From assembly GCA_004009845.1 (NCBI GenBank), contig RMBW01000051.1, forward strand, positions 62,001 through 126,000: a stretch of DNA of 64,000 nt, in the 5' to 3' direction. Every line of letters starts with the position of its first letter. Within the stretch, counting starts at the first letter, position 1. Source of the stretch: Davidsoniella eucalypti. Its lineage: Eukaryota; Ascomycota; Sordariomycetes; Microascales; Ceratocystidaceae. A program made the translations under genes and the position numbers. Positions 37,701 through 50,479 of the stretch are shown here, piece by piece. The notes under the pieces are model-generated. The model ran no database searches, was not told where the DNA came from, and saw only the letters and a list, made by a program, of their open reading frames with translations.

Positions 37701-38143
37701 CGGAGTTATATAGATGACGGGGATCTATATTAGTAGAAGATGTCTGAAATATTACGAAAGCTGAAAGTATGTTTATATATGGCTGAATTACATGCACTGT
37801 GAAGATGAAGAGATAGAGAGATAACAGGCATAATATATCGGTTGTATTGACCGGTCTAGGCTGGTCAAGGACGTACACGACGGTTAAGTCACCTTTATGC
37901 CCGTTATAATGCAGGAGCAGTTTGAGGATTAATGACATCCCGGTGACTTTTCCAAAAAAGAACAAGAGAAGAAGATGTAGTGGAATACCCAAGAAGGATG
38001 GAGGAGACAGACATGTTTTCATTTTCACCTTTGTTTTTTTTTTATATCTTTGTGATGGTTGTTCGAGACACATATGTGTTGGGAGAGTCAGACTGACTCT
38101 TAAAAGTCTTTCATTTTGGAAGGTATGTGAATAAGATGCTGCG

Positions 38144-38147
<4 letters not shown>

Positions 38148-38178
<31 letters not shown>
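38148..38178. repeat. TA dinucleotide microsatellite
   Basis: About 15 consecutive TA units in non-coding DNA. No function is suggested. Confidence 0.9.
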
Positions 38179-38181
<3 letters not shown>

Positions 38182-39938
38182 GAGGAATCTTGAAGATGTA
38201 GTTCCAAGTATGATGTTAGAGGAAACATGTAATCAAACATACTATAATTTATAGTGATCGATATACAAAGTTGTGAATGTGTTAGATATGTAATTACTAT
38301 GATATGGGCCCGTACTACGAATAGTAAACAGGAATCCAGATTATTGATACATGTGTATCGAAGTTCGTGCAACCTCAACGAGGGAGAAGAGTGACTAATC
38401 CATTATGTCGGAATCAATATAAATATGAAATGGATGAAAGAAGATAAAAAAACAAAGTTTAAAGAGACTTGTATGATATCTGCTGTGTATAAAATTCCCA
38501 AAGTTAAACTAAGGCTTGGCTACTGTATATTGCTCAACTTACATGCATGGTTGTACCGTACTTTTCGTCTTGTACTTTAGGATGTCAAGATGGAAAGCAT
38601 CACACGGGTTTTAGCCGCCCGAGTCAGACTGTCAGTGACTAGACTGGCGGACTGTGTCAAGGGTAGAAAGAAGAGTTGATGGCTAGGGATAAAGTTTGCG
38701 TGAAAGACTTGATTTGCTGACGAGACGATCACTTTAAGCTTGCATTGTGTAGACATTCATAGATATTGTATACAGTACATGATATACAAAGAATAGATAT
38801 ACATACGTATAATAGACCGGTGCACAAAAAAGCGGCATATAGCAGAGCTATGCTGTGCATCAACTGAAACTGGAGTTAGCTCCTTCACTGTATTTATGCG
38901 AGCTTCAACTTTATGCTGATTTTGGTACGGTGCTAGCTTCTAAGCGAGCGCGTTGGCCAAGCTTAGGCGTCTAATCTTGTGAACAGGATAAAACAAGAAG
39001 AGAGAAGAAGAGAAAAATCCAAGGGAAGAGAAAAGGAAGAGGTGATTTACATTATGATGGCATGTGACTGTGTGATGAAAACAGCCCAAGTGTATTATGT
39101 ATACATGTACAAAATCTGTATGTAGTTGTACATGAACAACACCAAGATACTCTACAACTTGAAGGAATAATTTCCTAGACGCGGCGGCCCAAGCTCTGGA
39201 ACCCTGCAAGCACACACGTTGCCCAGATCACCAAAAGACCTTGGAGGGCAGAAGCAGTGGCTTCGTGGCCTCGGAGAAGGCAAAGCTGATATTGGATAGA
39301 AAGCTAGACTAGGACGCTGAAGCTGTAGTTGGATAAAAAGAGTAGAATTCTTTTTTCAGTATTCTATTTTGCTCTGTCATTTTCTCTTCTCGCGATACTC
39401 TGAATACATGGGAGATGGAGTCGTTAGTGGCCAGTCTAAATTGTGGACTTTGTAAGACAACACCTAAATAGGCTTCACGTCTAATCTTTAACCCATCATT
39501 GAAACAGTGCAAACATGACACTTGCACGGTGAGAGGACTCTAATCTAACCCTCCAGCAAAGCGACAGAGAAAGATACAGGGTAATTTTGTCAGCGAGGGA
39601 GGGGAAAATAAGATAACGTGCGTGCGTTGTTGGTATTGCTGGGGGAGAGTAAAGAAATCTATGACGCAGGCCTCTATTTTCTTTTTGTTGCTTGATACTA
39701 GGTTGATTTATCGGAAGCTCTGGAAAAAAAAGTTGTTGTTATTCTCAGGTTAAGTGACGTCTATCTTTGTGTCATTATTGACTTCTTGACGATGATATTT
39801 CGGCGCGTCTAATTCCAGCCGCTGCTGAAAATTTACCCGCTGAGTGAAGAGAAAAAAAAGAAACACTATCCACAACATCCCATTTATCCATGAGTCGGCT
39901 TAACGTTTGGCGACTGATCTTGGAGATGGAAGAAGAGG

Positions 39939-39967
<29 letters not shown>
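39939..39967. repeat. Poly-A run of 29
   Basis: An uninterrupted run of 29 A in the desert between STE20 and BST1. It could be the tail of an eroded retrotransposed copy, but no element is recognisable upstream of it. Confidence 0.85.
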
Positions 39968-39970
<3 letters not shown>

Positions 39971-41337
39971 AAAACCGTGCAATGATCTGATTCGACGGTT
40001 TGATCACAATTGGAATTAGGCTAGGGGAAAATGGAGAAGAAAGATAAACAACAAGGACCCCTGAACAAACTAGGCCATGCGATTGGGCGACACACAGTGC
40101 GGATACATATACACGTTTTACTCTTGAAATGCGGTTGCTGCTATCTTTGGAAATGGTGTTGTTTTTGTTGGTTTATTGCGATTTGTGTGGCTTGTCGATT
40201 TGGACTTTGGATTCAGAAACGGCATCAAGAGAGATAACAAGTAGCAAATTTCTTTGTTTTTATCTTGTCTTCTACTAGTGCTCTGTTGAATATGATGATA
40301 GCGAGCAAAATGGAAGACAGAAGCCTTGCTGGGTTGTTGCCTTAATCGAGAGGGTTGCAAACTGACCAACGGGCTTATATCCACTTACGCCCGTCCGCTA
40401 TAGCAAACAAGAAAGGTAGTTGCTGTGCTAGTCGCAAGCTCCCTTGGAACTCTCACGAAGTCGAAATTAATTTTACTTCTTCTTTTTTATTTTTTATTTT
40501 TTTCTTCCTCTTTTCTTTACTTTCTTATTGACCGTGAGAGCAAGACTGTTGTCCTTTTCTGACGGCACTTTTCTTTGTTTTTTTCTGTGCTCCGGCGTTT
40601 TATTTTTTTTTCTCCCGCGGCTTTGAGAGGAAAAAAAGACGAGTGAAATAGAATCGCTGATAATCTTTGTTTATTGTCTTGTTTTTTTTATTTTGCTTGC
40701 ATCGTCGCATCATCGTCGCCCGTAAAATAAATAATAATTTCTGCTCTTCATATCTATTATTCTCATTATTTTTTATCTCGTCCCTCTCCAACGCAGCATT
40801 GAATGAATCCTGCAACTACAAATAAAACCAACATTAGCAAATCCGCAGACGGCCAGCAAACCTTAAAAGACCGATAACCTTTCGACTGCAAAATAAGCTA
40901 AGCTAAGCAAAGTCAAGTCCGTTGCCAGCTTAGTCGAGACCGAAGCGAAAAAAGGACCCCCCAGCCTCCGCCTAGCATTTTATCTACCCAACATTTCCAT
41001 CGTTTCGACCACCAATTGGCTGCTGTACTGTGCCTACATGTATATATATGTTCTTGGTGCCTCTTTAGTGTCTTGTTGGTGCTGTTCTGCTACTCTTGGG
41101 CGACAGATAGACAGGTAGCCAGTCCTATCCTCCATTCCATCGTCGCTCTCCCCGCCTGCGAGTCTTCTGTTCCTCGGGCCAAAATTTGTACTAGCTCCCT
41201 CCTAGATGCTGAGCAGATAGATGCGCCCCAGCCGTTTCCGACAGTTTCCGCTTCCGCTCCCACTCCCGCTCCCGTCTCAGGCTACGTAGTACTGTGCTGT
41301 GTTGCTGCCCTTCGTCAACGCTCCCCCGGAGGCATCC

Positions 41338-44300
41338 ATGAAACCGCTGGCTTCCGACCCGTCGCAGGACGCCGAACAGTCTTCTGGCGACCCATCTCTC
41401 TCTCGTGATCTCCAACAAGGCGCACCGACTCTTGTATCTATAGCCGCCTCTGCTGGGTTAGCCAGCCTGAACATCTACAGTAGTTCTCTTCAGTCTTCGT
41501 CTGGCACGGGGGCTTCGGCGAATATTGCTGCGACCCCGCCACTTCGCTCTCCCCGCGTATCACCAACATGGACTATGCCGACTGCGTCTGCTGAGGCCAC
41601 TGCTAATGGCATGAGCAATACTTCCCGCCGCAGCTCTACCGCCAATGGTTACTTGCCTGCTGCTCTTGGGTCTGCCGCAGAGTCTTCGTCGGCGCGTAGC
41701 CGCCGCTCGGCAAACTACGCACACAAAGATACAGACCGCACCGCTTCCGACGATGGCTTGGTACTCTCTAGTACGGGGAAGCACTCGCCGGCACTGCCGC
41801 CTATAACGACGTCGGTATCGCCCATCATGGGTCTCGGCTGCGAAAAGGTAGAGCTCAACGAAAAGCTGGCTGCGAGGGGCGGCCAGACCCCAAGCTCGCC
41901 CATGTCGACCAACACGCGGAGGCGGCTGAGCGGCCCGGCTTCCATCTCTAAGCTGCTTCTAGCCGTGGCTGTAGCTGGATTGTCTTTGTTGGCTATAATT
42001 ATGCACTCCATGGTTACCCGCCAACTGGACCCCAAGGGCTGCCGTATGTCCTACATGAGACCAGCTTACTTTGAGTTCAAGGACTTTGACACCGAGCACA
42101 CTCGCTTTGCTAGCAAGTACTCTCTCTATCTCTACCGCGAGCAGCTTGTGCACGAGCAGAACCGCGTACGTATTACAACTTAGCCTTTTATTACACTGGT
42201 TTAGAGCTCTCTACTAACACACACAATAGGTAGTTCTAAACGGCACACCTGTGCTCTTTATCCCTGGAAATGCAGGAAGCTACAAGCAAGTGCGCCCCAT
42301 TGCTGCGGAGGCTGCTACTTATTACAAGGAGAAGTTGTCAAATAGTGAAGAGGCTCGGCGTAACGGCGTGCGTGACCTCGATATCTTCACGGTCGACTTC
42401 AACGAGGACTTCACAGCCTTCCATGGCCAGACGCTGCTTGACCAGGCCGAGTATCTCAATGAAGCTGTGCGTTATATACTGTCGCTATATATGGATCCTG
42501 CGCTCAATATGCGACCAAAAGATCTGCCTGACCCAACCTCTGTCGTGATTCTAGGTCACTCAATGGGCGGCGTGGTGGCGCGTACAATGCTTTTGCGTTC
42601 TAACTACCAGTATAACTCTATCAACACCATTCTGACTATGGCCGCGCCACACTCACAGCCGCCTGTCTCGTTCGACGGTGACATTGTTTCGGTGTATGAT
42701 GACATCAATGCTTACTGGCGCTGGGCTTATGCGCAGCCACACCCAGTTGACAACCCACTGAATCACGTGACCTTAGTGTCAATTGCTGGCGGTAGCCTGG
42801 ATAAAGTCGTGCCGTCTGACTACTCCAGTGTCGAGACTATTGTCCCCGAGACTCACGGTTTTACTGTCTTCACCACTGGAATTCCAACTGTATGGACGAG
42901 CACCGACCACCAAGCTATCCTGTGGTGTGACCAGTTCCGCCGGGTGGTAGCTCGTGCCCTATTTGAAATTGTCGATGTGCAGCGTGCGTCTCAGACCAAG
43001 CCACGAGAAGAGCGCATCAAGGTGTTCCGTAAATGGTTTCTGACGGGCCTGGAGAACGATGCTGAGAAGCAGGCACCGCGTACTCGTGAGCCTAGCACAC
43101 AGCTGATCTTGGGCGACGATTCGACGTTCATCGCCTCTCCCGAAGAGCGTCTCGTCGTGCGGAATCTTGGCGTCACTCCGGAGAACCGCGCCTGGCTACT
43201 ACCAGTGCCTACACACCTTTCGGCCCACGGCTCGCGATTCACGCTGATGACTGATGCTACTCTAGACCAGCCCGGGGAGACTGGAAAGCTGGAGGTGCTA
43301 CTGTGCAGTGTATACTCGTCACAGGCTGGAAGCTCATCGGGCTCCAGCTTTGCGTGGACGATCGACCTCTCTCGTAACAGCAATGGAAAGGATGCCACAA
43401 AGATGGCCTGCCGCAGTGCGTCACCGGATGTGATTTTGCTACCAGCATCCACCAAGGACTCCAAGAACCCATTCTACATGGAGTATGACGATGCGCAACC
43501 GCTCTTCTCGTATCTTCAGTACGGTCTGGACACTCTATCTGAGTACCAGTTCATTGCCGTAGTTGACAAGGCTAAATCGCCCAGCCACAACCTGGTGCTG
43601 GCTGAGTTCACGGACGACTCCAAGTCAGTCCATGTTAAGGATGTCAGCCTAGGTCGTGTGGCCATGTTTGGCATGACAACGCATCTGCCGGCTGTCCGAC
43701 CCCTCGTCAACGAAATCAAGATCCCGGCCATCTACTCGGGTCTATTGGCATACAAGGTTGAGATCAGCGGTCCGAAATGCGACAAGCACCAAACGCCATT
43801 ATTCGCGCCACTAGCCCGTCAGTACACCGCGCGGCCCTACGAGACCAAGTTCTTTGTCAACGCGCGCAACATTGACATCCACCTGCACGGCCAGTCGCCG
43901 TATGTGTCGACTGTGGCGAATCGGAGCGCCGAGGCGGCCGGACTGGGCCTTCAACTGTGGATTGACCCAACTTGTGCCGGCCAGGTGCGTGTTAGTGTCC
44001 GGTTAGACGTCCTCGGCAGTCTGGGCAAGCTGTACATGCGCTACCGGACGGTCTTTGCTTCGGTCCCATTAGCTATCGTGACACTGACTATGATGTGCCA
44101 GTTCAGCATGTACAATGCCACGGGTGTGTTTGTCGGATTCCTTGAGGGCCTCGACTTTTGCTTCCGCCGCCGCCTTCTGTGGCTGATGGTAAGCTGTCTC
44201 TGTGTGCTCTGGTTCTTCCATGGCCAGGATGAGGCATCGGCAGCGCTGGCCAGGTCTGAATCTGGCGCGTGGCAGAGCAACAGCGGAACGCTGGCGGGTA

Positions 44301-45109
44301 TTCTGGGCTCTAACCGTATTCACTTGCTCATTGGCACGGCGGATGTCTTCTTCTGGTATCTCATTGTCATGATTGGCGTAGTCTGCATCGGTGGCTGTGT
44401 AGCTGTACACTACATTGCACTGCTGATCACAAAGCTGTTCAGCATCGTGTACGCATGGGCAGTGCCTGTGCTTCCATCGATGCCGGTTGAAGTAGCTCCG
44501 AAGTGGCGTGTGGCGACCATCGGTGTCTCTCTATTTTCTATCTGGGCAGTCGTTCCATACCAGTTCGCGTATGTTATCGCCTGCATTGTGCAGTTAGTAA
44601 CCGCGAGCCGGGCATTGCGTCAGGCATCGGAGAACCGGTCATTAGCTAGCACCAACTTCCACAACTACACACACTCAGTACTGGTCCTGCTGCTCTGGAC
44701 GCTACCCATCAACGTGCCGGTGCTAGTAGTCTGGGCTCGCAACTTGCTTGTTCACTGGCTGACGCCGTTCTCAGCTAACCACAACGTACTCTCAGTATTT
44801 GGCGTGATTCTACTCGTCGAATATCTACGCACGCTCCGTATGATCCCCCGGGTCTCGACGCCGCAATGGGATATCACTGGGTTGCTATTAGCTGGTACGA
44901 GCTTCTTCGCCGCTGTATACGGCGTTTCATATGCGTACTTGTTGCACCATCTAGTGCATCTAGTGTGTATATGGCTAGTATTCGTGCACTATTTCCCATC
45001 TTCGACTACCAAAAGCAGCGTTGGCTGTGGGACATCGCCGACTAGTAGTGGAAATGGAGTTAGAGATCTGACGGCGTTTGATGGTCGGAAACGAGGAAAG
45101 ACGCCATGA
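41338..45109 (+). CDS. BST1: GPI-inositol deacylase (Bst1/PGAP1 family)
   Basis: Two exons, 41338-42165 and 42230-45109, give 1235 residues. The enzyme removes the acyl chain from inositol of GPI anchors in the ER, which lets GPI proteins leave the ER. The N-terminal 200 residues are Ser-rich and cytosolic. A transmembrane anchor lies at about 203-225 (SKLLLAVAVAGLSLLAIIMH), followed by GCRMSYMRPAYFEF. The PGAP1 lipase core contains VLFIPGNAGSYKQVRPIA (about 283-300) just after the intron. The nucleophile motif is GHSMGGVVART with Ser at about 387, followed by AAPHSQPP. A long lumenal part follows. The last 350 residues form a set of hydrophobic helices, as expected for a multi-pass ER protein. 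The intron has donor GTACGT, a CTACTAAC branch site and acceptor ATAG. The extended Ser-rich N-terminus is longer than needed for function but typical of filamentous ascomycetes. Confidence 0.93.
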
Positions 45110-46298
45110 TTTCCTTTGTCAAGATAAATAAACAAATGAGAAGATAAGATGGGAACCAGGGTACTTTTTTTTTTGGTTCTTTTGTATGTTGTTCACTAAT
45201 TCCCCATGATTTTACTATTGTTACTGTTATTTTTTCTTCTTTGTTTAATACTTATATAATTAATTTTATCATATCAAATCTTTCTTAACTAGTGAGTATT
45301 GACACAATTATCGCAAAAATCTTGAATTTCATTTTTGTGAGACCACATCTTCACATCATTGAATTCTACAAGTCAATGTTGTCTATTAAACTACGGACAT
45401 GTATGCAATGCTATTCTGACATGGCAACTAATAGCAGATTGTCTAGATAGCGAGAAACTACTTTTACAACATCACGATAGCCCACTTTGTAAAATGGGTA
45501 ATATACTTACTTAATACGTCGATTTCATTCTTGATATACATATATATCAAGTGGAGACTAGTGGAAATGGCGATGGAGTTGTTGCAGCAACGCTCTTATT
45601 ATGTATGTAAGTTAGTAATCACTATTTAGATTAAATAATTTCTGTGACTTTCTTTTCTTTTCTGGTCTGTGAGATAGCAGACGTTAAAGGGCACAACACG
45701 GGCACCTCGAGTCTACCGCAGATAAGTCGAGGGCGTATTGGTCTCGGGAGACTTTGGTCTTTCGGCGGTCCCTCGTGTCACGGAATAATCCAGTTCACAG
45801 TTGGTCTTTCTTCTGCCGCCACAAGTTTGTAGGGCACGTGATAGCAGTGAGATCCTTTTGTTTATTTAGTAAGAAGTAGGAGATCAAGAAGAGGCAAGAA
45901 CAACGATGGAAGTCATGTGACGTACGCACACAATCGGAGCTGTTTTGCTAGTTAGGTTTGTATCTATGTTTATGTTTACAGGAAAGAACCCATGACTTGA
46001 AAAAACACTGGAAGAATAAATATTATCATATCTCTAAAGTGACCTACATAACTGCTTAAAAACCCCGAAATTTCACGTGACCAAACTTATGACATCGTCA
46101 ATAAGAAGAAGAGATGGGCGTTGCAACCACTACGTCCCTCACTTCAATAAAGTATATTGTCATTTAGCCCCTGGAACTATGAAAAGACCGAAGGGTGTAG
46201 AACTCAGTGTACAGGGAATACCAGCATATGTAACATATAATCTCATCACTGAGCTATGTCAATTTGTTGGCTACTACGCACTTGCAACCTAAGACATT
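45110..46298. other. Spacer downstream of BST1
   Basis: About 1.2 kb of AT-rich DNA between BST1 and the first copy of the 122-bp repeat. A short open frame at 46077-46292 (71 codons) is unrecognised. It could be a remnant connected with the nearby NLR relic or chance. Nothing else is supported. Confidence 0.5.
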
Positions 46299-46420
46299 TA
46301 AACACCAAACCTTTTTAGGTGCCGACTATAAAATTAGGTTGAGTGGCCTTGCTACACTTATGTATGTAGCAGTCCACGTAGCCACATGTACTACACACAC
46401 TCTATTTTGCTGCCTTCATT
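46299..46420 (+). repeat. 122-bp repeat, copy 1, with TATA element
   Basis: This 122-bp segment matches the reverse complement of 53507-53628 with only five mismatches by eye. It contains GACTATAAAATTAGG, a good TATA box. In both places it lies upstream of an NLR-family remnant read away from it, so it is most simply the shared promoter/5' leader of two paralogous genes. Confidence 0.85.
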
Positions 46421-46481
46421 TTCCTTCGTCTAGTCACTAGGTGGTACAAAGAAGAGCAAAGGTCCGAGAAGTTCAGGCTGG

Positions 46482-46873
46482 CTCAAGATTTTGACCACTA
46501 GTCGTCCTTACATTGATATATATACGAGAAATTCGAAGCTAGTATACCGTCCTTGGCTCAAATCCATCTTTGTGTGGAAAAAGAGAATGGTTAGATTCAG
46601 GCCGCGACCCATTACTTCGTAGGACTGCGCGTTATCAACATTAGAGATGGCCTCCGTGAGAAGCTCAAAGAAAAGCTCCTCAGTATGGAAAATCGTACAT
46701 ATCTATGGGCCGATCTAGTCATCAAAGAAATAGTTTCTGCATCAAGGCGACATGTGATTGAGAATGGCATTGATTTAGTTCCTACTACTGTACAAGACGC
46801 CTACAAGAAGATCCTAAATCGAATCGATCGTACCAAGTTAGGCGAGGGTAATATAAGAAGTGATAAAAAATGA
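46482..46873 (+). pseudogene. Remnant of a NACHT-type NLR gene
   Basis: Two frames together resemble part of the NACHT region of fungal NLR proteins. The first frame begins LKILTTSRPYIDI, the conserved TSRP motif of the ATPase core. After a frameshift a second frame contains IHLCVEKENG, a TAG at 46592-46594, then GLREKLKEKLLSMENRTYLW and VPTTVQDAYKKILNRI. In intact relatives the RTYLW block and the DAYxKIL block follow TSRP at similar spacing. The sequence then ends at a stop with no further domain, so the sensor/repeat part is missing, as is everything before TSRP. It is therefore a decayed and truncated copy. NLRs of this class act in non-self recognition and regulated cell death in fungi. 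It lies between the converging BST1 and TMS1 genes. Confidence 0.7.
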
Positions 46874-47013
46874 GTAATAATGCTGATGAAAACGAAACAA
46901 AAATCAAATAAAGACAGGATACGATGAATCGGAAATTTCCAAAACTATGCTCGTGACGAAAGAAAACCAGACCGAAAGAGAGAAACAACACACTGTAGAC
47001 TTCTTCGTGTGTA

Positions 47014-48549
47014 TTAGAAGCGGTCTGGCATCACCACCGGCGCTACCAATGTCCACAAGTACATGCCATAGCACACCCAAGCGCTGATAATCTTGACCCA
47101 GCTAGCCGCATACGTACGACCGACAGTGGCAAAGTCTCCGTCTTGCGTGGCGTCTTGCCAGTTCATGGTGAGTAGGGTAGCTACCCAAGCAGTCGCCAGG
47201 AAGAAAATGATATGGAAGGCGGTGTAGTTGTACTGCGTAGACTTGCGCTCGTCGTCCTGGGTACCGCCGTGGCTACTGCCACTGCCGTGGGAGTATTCGT
47301 CGTCGTCGTCCTCGGAGAGCAGAGCATCGGCGGGGAGTGAGCCTTCCTCGACGGCGCGGCGAAGGGCCTGAGCACGCATCTGTCTGTTAACGCTGGGCTG
47401 CGAGGTAACCACCATATCGTGCTCATCGTCGGAAAGGCGGATGGCGCCGCCGTCGTGGTTGAGGCCTAGACTCTGAGTGGCGGCACGGGTAGTAGTGTAG
47501 GCTACAGTCAGCATAGTCACGAAGGCGCCAATGACAACTGAGGTAGTCCGGGTGCCCTGGGCGCGCACGAGCGGGTTGCAGTGCTTGTCGTCGGGCTCCA
47601 TGCTGACGGCAGACATGGTGAGGTAGGTGCAGTAGACAGCGACCATGGCAGATTGGGCCAGGCCAGCGCGGGGGTTGTATTCCTGGATGGCAGGCTGTAC
47701 GGACACAAAGGACACGATGAGCCAGAGCAAGAAGTTGACGGTGATGGCGGCTTGGTTCATGGAGCAGTCGCCCTTTGCAAAGAAGATGTATTGCAAGATG
47801 GTCATGACGAGCGACGCAACGTACATGCCCAGAGTCGAGCCGATCAACACGGTGCGCCACAAACGCGAGTCTTCGTTCTCCTCGATCTGCTCGAGGCAGT
47901 ACTCGGCCCAGTTGTGGGCAAGGTCGATAAGCAGCACAAGACCCAGAATCAAGAACAGCATGCCGCCGATCAATGCTACGTAATTGCCCCAGAACATGAA
48001 GAAGTTATCGGGGATCAGGAACGATACGACGATGAGTAGCAGCCAAAGACCGATCTTGGGACCCCAATAGGCGTTCTGAAGCACGGCGCGTGGCTGCTTT
48101 GACGATGTCACGCCGACGAGCAGACCGGCCAGGATCAGGTGAAAGATGCCGAGGGCGAACGATACGCGGTGGACGGCTAGCCAGCCATGACATTGTCCAT
48201 TCGGACACGTGATTTTGACGTAGTTGAAGGTTATATGCTGCAGCTTCTCAATGGCCCACGGCGTGAGCATAACCCAGGCTAAGATAGAGTTGACCAGCAA
48301 CATCATAGCATAGGCGATACGAGTCGCAATGCTGTTGCCGCATTTACCGCAGGCACTGCACACCATAGAGCACGTGGCGGCACCGCAGCAACTGCCGGCG
48401 AAGGACATGATCTAGAAGACACAAGATAAGGTTAGATGAGGCCTGAAGTAAGAGATATGCCAGAGAATAGGCGAGTCGAGGCTTATGGGCGGACTTACGG
48501 TCCCCACGCCGGGCAGGGCTAAAAATGGAAGCGACGCGACGACGCCCAT
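47014..48549 (-). CDS. TMS1: SERINC/TMS1-family membrane protein
   Basis: Two exons, 48549-48499 and 48411-47014, give 482 residues. The first exon encodes MGVVASLPFLALPGVGT; its GTAAGT donor and the CTTCTAG acceptor restore the family N-terminus. A Cys-rich segment follows (SCCGAATCSMVCSACGKCGN), which with TRIAYAMMLLVNSILAWVML is diagnostic for the family. About ten to eleven hydrophobic helices are visible, interrupted by an acidic loop (LLSEDDDDEYSHGSGSSHGG) near residue 395. The C-terminus is SAWVCYGMYLWTLVAPVVMP. SERINC proteins are multi-pass proteins of the vacuole, Golgi or plasma membrane. They are associated with lipid (phosphatidylserine/sphingolipid) handling or scrambling; the yeast member is Tms1. 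Full length and no defect seen. The gene is divergent from MCH1 and convergent with the NLR remnant. Confidence 0.93.
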
Positions 48550-50479
48550 GATTGCGACGTCACAAAATCAATTGAGAACCCGAAGTGAGGCTTCGCGCCG
48601 AATATAAGTAAAGAATGGCAGAAGATAGATTGAAGCAAAGTATGAGAGTAGAAACCACTAAGACTGGTAAATCCAGTCTTGACGAGCGCTGCTCAGTGAG
48701 ATTTAGGTCGAGAGTAAAAGACAGCGTTCTTTTTTGAGCTGTTTCGATAGATTAGACCAAAGCTTGTTTCGGAGTTTGATAGGACTAAAGAGGAGGAGAA
48801 GAAACATCGATGACGATGTGGCGAGCAAGGAAGACGAAATGCTGCTTGGGGCAAAGCGTGGTCCAAGAGCCAAGAGCACGTGAGCTAGATAGCTGCCTGT
48901 ATCTAACTACATCACAACTGTATTACGGGGTTGCTAGATCACTGCGCCCGCCAGCTGATGACACTTGCGGTGGCTTGGCTGACGGACCACGAAAACTTCG
49001 TGACATGAATCAAGAAGAGGTACGATACAGAACTTTGTGATATGCATGTGTTGTTGTTATGCATGTATGCCTAAAAATCACATTGCGGCTCAGGGGCAAG
49101 ATCAACCAAACAAATAAAATGATGCCCAAAAAGAAATGTTGTCGGCTAGTGCATAGTCGGCCTGCAGCCCTTTCCAGGTCCTGCGTACGCTACCGTTATA
49201 CAGGTGAAAAAAGCCTCTCTATCTTCACCCTTTCTGGGTAAAGAGACCCTTTAGATCCCCGACCGCCAAGAAACTACAGAAACAAACAATATAAAACCGA
49301 CCCGGGAAAGCGCTCGTTATCTCGATGCGAACGCTTCAGATCGCAATCTCCAAGTGGAGGGGCTAGCTAGAGTTACAGTACAGGCTCATAGAGGGAAGCG
49401 GGCGGACAGATAAATCCATGGGCGGGGCATATCAAGATAACTGATTAGTAGATGGAAGTCAACTCACACGGTGATTCGATGGCGGCAATGCATGATTGTT
49501 ATCTCTGTTCCCTTTTGACTTGCGCTTTTTTCTGTTTTCCTGATATCATGTACCCATTCTTTTACCCTAACATATCTCTCCTTGTCTTAATATCAAGGGA
49601 TAAATGATGCTGATAGATAGGTAGTCTCGGCTTTCCTGGTATATAGCACCGTTAATAAACAGGTATGAACACTGTGATTATATTGTATAAGTATTGCTAT
49701 CTACGTAAAAAACACGGTATATTCTGTATCTAAGACTGTGTTCCATGAGCCGTCAAATCAGCGCCCTCTGAAAGCAGTTGTTGCAAGGTTAATCCGTCAA
49801 ACTCATTATGGTAGTTGCAGTCGGTCCGGGGAAAGCCTAGGCAAGGAAGGAAGAAGCTGAGTAAGTTGAGCAGAAAAGAGGAAAGAACGCAATAAAGTAA
49901 GAAAAGCAACAACGAAATAGAAAGAGCGACGAAAGTGATACTCCTTTAGGAAAAAAAACCCAAAAAGAGCGATAACAGAGGTTGCTTGGTATCCAATTAA
50001 GCAACTGCCAGACTGAAGACACACGAGACAAGCTGACGACTTCGTGTTTGTTCAGTAGTTTCAATTTCATTCAAGTTTTCTCATCAGTTTCTTTTCCTGG
50101 TTTTTTTCTCCCCTTTTTCACATATTCTTGGTTATCTTTTTTGCATTATCGAACCGATCTCATATTTGACAAACGTCGTTGGTTTGTTTGGCGCTAGGCG
50201 CATTTTGTTCCTTTTTTATTTACTTATCTTTATAGAGAGTCGAGCAGCGAGGCAACTGCATTCTTGATAAAGCGAACAACTTGACGAGCCTCGGCCTTCT
50301 TCTTCGACGACCCTTCTTGCGATTTGCATATCCACCTAATTTACTCGATACGCTGTGGCTAAAATATACCCGCGGACTGGCCGACTAGACAATACTGAGA
50401 ACCCGAGCTATAAACAGAAGCGTATACCATAACATATAGGCGTGTTTGCCCTCCTGCTTTGCTCTTCATCGTCGGCAAG
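48550..50479. promoter_or_regulatory. Divergent intergenic region TMS1 / MCH1
   Basis: About 1.9 kb between two divergent membrane-protein genes, so it contains both promoters. No gene is recognised in it. Frames such as 48810-49040 have no family features. T/C-rich runs near 50090-50120 precede MCH1. Confidence 0.5.

Larger units (their letters stand above)
28714..41337. other. 12.6-kb gene desert between STE20 and BST1
   Basis: The two flanking genes are divergent, so the region includes both promoters. No open frame in it shows a recognisable domain, and most are short and low in complexity. It is AT-rich with many poly-T and poly-A runs. Simple repeats include TGCTG repeats near 28837-28855, GACGA repeats near 30145-30165, a CTTCTG-type run at 32056-32095 and CGCAAAT-like repeats at 32708-32735. 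It also holds a TA microsatellite at 38148-38178 and 29 A at 39939-39967. I saw no tRNA, rRNA or intact transposon. Long non-coding transcripts, long leaders or eroded mobile DNA are possible. Confidence 0.55.
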
